Assembly (NCBI GenBank): GCA_946479115.1
Contig: CAMLED010000059.1
Span: forward strand, 1 to 5,936
DNA from: an uncultured Candidatus Saccharibacteria bacterium
GTDB taxonomy: Bacteria; Patescibacteria; Saccharimonadia; Saccharimonadales; UBA6022
Length of the DNA stretch: 5,936 nucleotides
Reading direction: 5' to 3'
The notes below the pieces were generated by a model. The model saw only the letters and a program-made list of their open reading frames with translations, did not search any database and was not told the DNA's origin. A program made the translations under genes and the position numbers. Shown here in pieces: positions 5,700 to 5,936 of this stretch. Every line of letters begins with the position of its first letter. Position 1 is the stretch's first letter.

Positions 5700-5762
5700 G
5701 AACTTACTTTTATCGTCAAATCTATGGTCAAGTTGAAATAATTATTTATTGAGGGAGTAAGG

Positions 5763-5768
5763 TATAAT
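5763..5768 (+). promoter_or_regulatory. -10 box of the right-edge gene
   Basis: A perfect TATAAT lies in an A+T-rich stretch (5685-5770) shared with the divergent membrane gene. No good -35 stands at 17 bp; the nearest candidates are ATTATT (16 bp) and TTGAAA (24 bp). Initiation near 5775 would leave a leader of about 118 nt before ATG 5893. Confidence 0.6.
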
Positions 5769-5799
5769 AGATACAACGCACACCGCAGGCGGTCTAAGT

Positions 5800-5837
5800 G
5801 GTGGATACAGTATTTCTAATTATAGAAAATCTGCACC
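5800..5837 (+). promoter_or_regulatory. Hairpin in the leader of the right-edge (putative pnp) gene
   Basis: The pairs are GGTG (5800-5803) with CACC (5834-5837), CAG (5808-5810) with CTG (5831-5833), and TTTCTA (5813-5818) with TAGAAA (5823-5828), around an ATTA loop. There is a 4-nt bulge and a 2x2 internal loop, giving 13 bp in total. No T-run follows, so it is not a terminator. In E. coli the pnp leader hairpin is the site of RNase III/PNPase autoregulation, so a similar role is conceivable here. Confidence 0.5.
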
Positions 5838-5892
5838 CGTTACTTATTCGCCATTTCAATACAGGTGAGTGAACAAAAAAGGAGGACACATA

Positions 5893-5936
5893 ATGTCTAC
5901 TATTAACCCTACTGGTAAGGAAATTATTTCTGTTAC
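5893..5936 (+). CDS. Start of a gene, possibly polynucleotide phosphorylase (cut by the window edge)
   Basis: The ATG at 5893 follows a strong Shine-Dalgarno (GGAGG at 5881-5885, 7-nt spacing) and opens a frame that runs off the window after 14 full codons: MSTINPTGKEIISV, then a Thr codon cut at AC. The promoter, long leader and ribosome site show that it is a real gene start. Identification as pnp, the 3'-5' phosphorolytic exoribonuclease, is inferred from gene order (truB, rpsO, pnp is very common) and from the N-terminus, which could be the first strand of an RNase PH domain. Fourteen residues cannot prove it. Confidence 0.55.
   Translation, partial: MSTINPTGKEIISV

Noticed and set aside
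5522..5776. 84-codon minus-strand frame across the divergent intergenic region
   Set aside because: It overlaps the start of the membrane gene in another frame and runs through its promoter region; composition is not protein-like.
1..5936. Alternative genetic code (UGA as sense, as in Gracilibacteria/SR1)
   Set aside because: All genes are full length under the standard code and no extension through TGA is needed. TGA is not used as a stop here, but only six stops are complete, too few to mean anything.
1..5936. tRNA, rRNA, CRISPR array or insertion sequence
   Set aside because: No cloverleaf, rRNA motif, regularly spaced repeat or transposase was seen; gene-free gaps are under 300 bp.

Overview
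The window looks like chromosomal DNA from a small-genome bacterium with very short intergenic gaps, most likely Candidatus Saccharibacteria (TM7) or another CPR/Patescibacteria lineage. This lineage call is inference. It rests on a TruB with no C-terminal extension, promoters placed almost on the start codons, a DHH-like protein with a long Pro/Ala/Glu-rich tail, and general sequence feel. The standard genetic code fits throughout: the genes whose 3' ends lie in the window stop with TAA or TAG, and Trp codons are ordinary TGG.

Layout from left to right. (1) The 3' part of a DHH/NrnA-like gene, whose phosphoesterase domain appears to have lost its metal-binding residues and which carries a disordered tail of about 350 residues. 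It ends at a bidirectional terminator. (2) Convergent to it, a PIG-L/LmbE-type deacetylase. (3) Divergent from that, truB (tRNA pseudouridine-55 synthase), with only 23 bp between the two start codons. (4) rpsO (ribosomal protein S15) with its own near-consensus promoter and a terminator that overlaps its last codons. (5) An ABC-2 type exporter operon: an ATPase and a permease overlapping by 8 bp. (6) On the minus strand, an unrecognised Trp-rich membrane protein with its own promoter, Shine-Dalgarno sequence and strong terminator. Complementary segments lie at the two ends of its predicted transcript. (7) At the right edge, a promoter, a leader of about 120 nt with a hairpin, and the first 14 codons of a gene that is plausibly pnp.

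The backbone nrnA-like, truB, rpsO, (pnp) matches the widespread bacterial order rbfA, nrnA, truB, ribF, rpsO, pnp for translation and RNA-processing genes. Here ribF is absent between truB and rpsO. A PIG-L gene sits between the DHH gene and truB, and an ABC exporter plus an orphan membrane gene sit between rpsO and the putative pnp.

The features most worth following up are the apparently dead DHH domain with its tail, the -10 boxes set just before start codons (suggesting leaderless mRNAs), and the orphan membrane gene whose mRNA ends could pair with each other.
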